Assembly (NCBI GenBank): GCA_951799445.1
Contig: OX637290.1
Span: 22,500,987-22,564,986, forward strand
Length of the DNA: 64,000 nucleotides
Source: Pseudisothecium myosuroides
Taxonomy: Eukaryota; Streptophyta; Bryopsida; Hypnales; Lembophyllaceae
Reading direction: 5' to 3'
The position numbers and the translations under genes were made by a program. The notes under the pieces were generated by a model. It searched no databases. It worked only from the letters and a program-made list of their open reading frames with translations, and had not been told where the DNA came from. This document shows positions 60,161 to 64,000 of this stretch, in pieces; within the stretch, counting starts at the first letter, position 1; each line of letters begins with the position of its first letter.

Positions 60161-61225
60161 ATGAATGCACTAAAAACGTTGGATGAGATTTATGGACAAC
60201 ATATAGACAGTATGAACACTGGCTTGAAGACATTGGATGACATCTATGGGGCTAATAATTTGAATAATATGAAGACAATTGATGAGATCTATGGGTCTAA
60301 CATGGGCGATCTAAATGAATTAAATAAGAACACTGGTCAAAGGTTGAAAGCATATGATGGAATGTATTATTCAATGAAAGAATTGAAAGTCTATGACTCA
60401 AATGAATTTGACTTGTTGAGTAGTATAATTTTGAGCCCCGGAATAGAGGTCACTCCTTGTATTAAGAATGATGGCAGTTGCATTCCACTCCGCAAGCTTG
60501 GTAGCTTGCAAATCCTAGCCATTATAATAGGTAGTCAAAACTTCTTAATTTTTTTTAATAATTTTTTTTCTTTTGTGAAAGAGATTAAGTTGCATTCGTA
60601 AAAGATTGTTCAAATTAGCAAGTTATATGGCCAATTTTTAAGAATCTTTGCGCCTTTGATGTATCCAGAAATGTTTTCTTCATTCTAGCATGCTTAGTTT
60701 CATTTTCTTGATGTCCCATGCATTGATCTTTGAAAACCCTAATTCAAAAACTTAATTTGAATCCTAATTTTATTTTTGTTTACACTTATTTGTGCAAAGG
60801 TTTAGGTTCATTTAGAGCATGTGTTAAACAACGTCCATCTAAAATCAAGGGCAATTTGGTTTAAATAGAAAAAAAATTACATTCCAAAGTTCAAGAGGTA
60901 TTTTTTTTCCACTTTGCTCCTCACAATAATTTTGAGGAATCGCCTTTAATGTCCTTGCAAGAATAAACATCAACACATGCAACATCAACACCTTGGAAAA
61001 GACAATATACCATATGCACAACAATATGCACACTCTCTATTCTAAATTCCATACTTTTGAGTCTTTTGTAACTTTGTTTCCATCTAAAATAGAGAAACAT
61101 TTTTTATAGTCTATTGTTCAAAAATGTTATGTAAGTTATGAGTTTCAAGTACTAATCATTTTTCATGATGACCAACTTTGACCATGCTTTGCCACCAAAA
61201 TGTGTGTCTACCCTAAGATTGGTAG

Positions 61226-61500
61226 GACGTTAAAGCGTGCCATTGGAAATGGGCCCTACGGGGTGAATTCTATGTTCTCCAAGGTCAATGTAAAAAAAAT
61301 CCCCCTATTTTGTACCATGCCTAGGGTATATTGTAGACCTCTCCCAACTAATTTGGGGTCTCTGATTGCAAATATGAATTCAAAATTTGAAAAAATAAAA
61401 ATTGTAGCAAATGATTTTTTTTTTTTCGTTTTCCTAGGGTAAATTTTGCTTGCAAGGCCCACTTTTGATGGCACAATTTAATGTCCTCCCTCATATTGGT
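61226..61500. mobile_element. Dispersed copy of the tail-replacing element
   Basis: This copy lies in the first intron of the aldo-keto reductase pseudogene. Read on the minus strand it shows the same core as the element in genes 1 and 2: AAATTTTGAATTCATATTTG, CCCCAAATTAGTTGGGAGAG and AAAATAGGGGG. Its ends differ from those at the VWA genes, so the borders are approximate. Confidence 0.65.
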
Positions 61501-61898
61501 TCATAGGATCTTTTAGAATTGAACATCATAAACGTCTTGTCAATTGATTCTGAAGTCTCTACTTGCCTACATAAAGGAATGTGGCAGGTGTCTGGGCGAC
61601 ATGGAGCAATTGATATTAAGAAAGCGGTGAATGAGATGAAATTCTATGCTTTCGCTGGACTCGGTGCTTTTGACATGGCTGATACAAGTAAGTACCTATA
61701 TTACTGAGAACTCTAGACCTTATCATGAAGTTGGAGTATTTTACTATTCACAATTTTATCATGTATAGGTACACAAAATAATGAAATTAGGTTGCTTTAA
61801 CAATTAGGTTGCGTTACCTAGAGAAGTTATCTCACGATTCATTGCTTGTCTACATAGAGGTGCATGCGACTCTCCAAACCCGGGCCCAAAAACTAATG

Positions 61899-62092
61899 TA
61901 CCGTAGAACCTCTCTAAGTTGATCTGTCCCGGACTGGTCTGACAGATTGGTTTATAGAGGTTTATTGACTTCTAGAGGGTCATTTTTAGTCACAACCTTT
62001 GTTATGTGGCCCAGTTCGGGACCGGTTTGACATGATTGATTTCCGGAGGTTTATTGACTTAGAGAGGATCGATTTAGAGAGGTTCTACTGTA
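61899..62092. mobile_element. Emigrant/pogo-type mariner MITE
   Basis: The 190-bp element has inverted ends CCGTAGAACCTCTCTAAG and, from the right, CAGTAGAACCTCTCTAAA, flanked by TA on both sides. The ends match the well-known CAGTARAACCTCTATAAA pattern of pogo-related MITEs such as Emigrant. It lies in the second intron of the aldo-keto reductase pseudogene. Confidence 0.8.
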
Positions 62093-63741
62093 CCAACCCA
62101 TGCAACACATATATGATTCTTTTTGTACTACATCCTTCTACAATAACAATACATATTTATGTAGTATAGAATGTTGAGAAATTAGTGAGGGGCAACCTAA
62201 TTTCACTATTTTTTGTAAGTTCTATCACTTATCATTCTTGTAATCTTGTTTATTGTAAAGTTTTCATTCATGCATTGAATTCAACTTTGAACGTCATATA
62301 TACTATTATTGTGAAGATGGACCTGCTGAGGAGATGTATGGAATGTTTTGTCGGGAATATTGGGGCCACAAACTTGTGCTTGGCTTGACAAAATTTGTTC
62401 CTCGCTATGGTAAAGCCATCGTATTGTTGTACGCATTATGAATGCTCTAACAATGATTACTTTCATAATTTTTTGTTTAGCATTTGTTGTTGATGTTCTC
62501 TAAGCAAGAAGTATTACATTGTTGGTGACGTAGGCAACAGTGGCTCCGATACACGACTTGTGGTGGAGGCAACTATAGATCGATCCCGGCAATGGATGGG
62601 AGTAGAAACATTGGACATGGTCCAAATTCATTGGTATGTTAAGGGTTTGTCTATTATTCTATTCAAAGCAAATGTAATCATTAAAGCACAATATTGGTTC
62701 TTTTTTTCATTTCGACTTTGTTTTGCATCTATTGAAGTTATTATTTACTTTGGGTCTTTTAATTTTTTTTCTCCATTAATTAAATATCACATGAATACAA
62801 ATTTGTAATATTTTTTGTCACACTAATAAAACCAATCAACTAAATGGTTGGATTTAATGAGCCCATATTTATTTAGATGAAATTTTGTTTTTGCTTTGTA
62901 TTAAAACAGGTGGGATTAAAGCGATGTACGTTATTTTGATTCCATCAAGTAGCTTTGTACTCTTCAACAAGAGGGTAAAATCAAGGAATTGGGACTAATC
63001 AATTTTGACACTGAACACATGGCTAAAATAGTTGAAGATTGTAAAGTCCAAATAGTTTCTAATCAGGTGAGTGGTTGAATTGCACTACAACAACCTTCTA
63101 AAAACGTCCATTGTTTGAGAACTATTTTGTAGTATAAAAATTTAGCAATCTCGAGACTAGTCTTTTACTCTAGTGAATTTAAATTATGTACGTGCCTTGA
63201 TCATGATGAGGCTTCAAAATCACATCGACAATGCATGCAATTTCACAATATGTGTGCATATTGGCTTTATGGCAATTGAATGTATATGAAGTGCATGAGT
63301 GAAGTCATAGATTTGAACAAAATCATCAAAATTTCTTTCTCTATTTCTTTTTAAAATTGTTTGGTGTCTCTTGTAGGTAAGATATTCAATAATTGATACA
63401 AGGCTTGAAAAGTCAATGGTTGCATGGTGCCAACAACATGGTGTGAAGCTTCTTGCTTATGGGTGTGAATGTTTGTACAAGTTCATTATCTAATATTTGA
63501 AGATTGATGTATTCTTTACATTACATACTAGAAGGAGTCACAGCTGTGAAGCCCTCTTCTATACTTATCTCCAAACTTGTTGAAACTATCAAAATGAAGT
63601 GATTCTTAGGTGAATGGGCACCTACCACTCCTTCAATAAATTTGTAGAAGATTTCTTACTTGGCTTTAAGGGTGAGTAAGGGTTCTCCAATTTTGGAGAA
63701 AACATTATTTACATCCCCAATCAAATGTGACTCTTCCTACT

Positions 63742-64000
63742 ATAACCCCTAAAGGACCGGCATGCGTTTTTTGGCTATATAGAAATTTTGGGTAAGTACA
63801 TGTGACTAAAGATTTCCATATTTTAAGCTGAAATTCTAATAGAAGGTGGGCACAAGGAATATCTTTCATATGCACTAAATTTCAAGACATTTGGAAATAG
63901 GAGTCAAAAGTTATGGCCAAATATGTTACTTTTTTTTCGTAACTAGGCAGTCTGGGCAGCAAAAAAAATTTGGCAAAAATTTGATTTTTTTTTTAATATT
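63742..64000. mobile_element. TTAA-type element, cut by the window end
   Basis: The left end is ATAA followed by CCCCTAAAGGACCGGCATGC. The following 250 bp align with 22735-22985, the left part of the element at 22731, including GACATTTGGA and AAAGTTATGxCC. The right end lies outside the window. Confidence 0.65.

Larger units (their letters stand above)
60161..63462 (+). pseudogene. Aldo-keto reductase pseudogene
   Basis: The exon-like blocks are 60161-60530, 61517-61687, 62317-62409, 62534-62633, 62910-63066 and 63377-63462. Phases agree throughout. The protein matches plant NAD(P)H-dependent aldo/keto reductases: [65 protein letters not shown] and VSNQVRYSIID. Two stop codons break the fifth block: TAA at 62917-62919, just after HWWD, and TAG at 62950-62952. 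The catalytic Tyr that should follow the Asp motif is replaced by Asn, encoded across an exon junction. The C-terminal third is not found before the window ends. The first 60 residues hold repeats of a KTxDEIYG motif. The join between blocks 1 and 2 is uncertain, since the family usually has fewer residues there. Confidence 0.75.

Noticed and set aside
1..64000. LTR retrotransposons, tRNA or rRNA genes, CRISPR arrays, organelle or bacterial DNA
   Set aside because: No gag-pol motifs or long terminal repeats, no convincing tRNA fold and no regular spacer array were seen. Introns and plant-type transposons show nuclear plant DNA.

Overview
The window is nuclear DNA of a green plant. The evidence is intron-containing genes with GT-AG splice sites, a plant-type TIM17 gene, a plant-type aldo-keto reductase, remnants of a plant MCTS1-like gene, and AT-rich intergenic DNA full of small plant-style DNA transposons. 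I cannot name the species. The VWA/Cache membrane proteins are not a family I associate with flowering plants, so an early-diverging streptophyte is possible, but that is inference.

Layout. 0-2 kb: an intronless TIM17 gene on the minus strand. 2.6-10.3 kb: transposon-rich DNA, including a TTAA-flanked element and a 3.6 kb PIF/Harbinger-like element that itself carries a second TTAA element. About 10.6-49.8 kb: a threefold tandem duplication with units starting near 10.6, 25.8 and 42.7 kb. Each unit carries one eight-exon gene on the plus strand for a secreted-then-anchored protein: signal peptide, Cys-rich segment, VWA domain, Cache-like segment, one transmembrane helix and a short cytosolic tail. 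This order resembles animal calcium-channel alpha2-delta/CACHD1 proteins. The spacers between genes 1 and 2 and between genes 2 and 3 each hold the same broken MCTS1-like fragment on the minus strand. 49.8-60.1 kb: AT-rich DNA with diverged repeats and no gene I can support. 60.1-63.5 kb: a broken aldo-keto reductase gene with in-frame stop codons.

The tandem duplication is a natural experiment. Many mobile elements sit in one unit and are absent from the matching site in another, so filled and empty sites can be compared directly. This gives target-site duplications of TTAA, TA, 4 bp and 9 bp, and one family that leaves no duplication at all. One inverted-repeat element landed in the last exon of the ancestor of genes 1 and 2 and replaced their C-terminal tails; gene 3 keeps the older tail.

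All exon models come from reading splice sites, phases and three-way conservation by eye. No search or transcript data were available.
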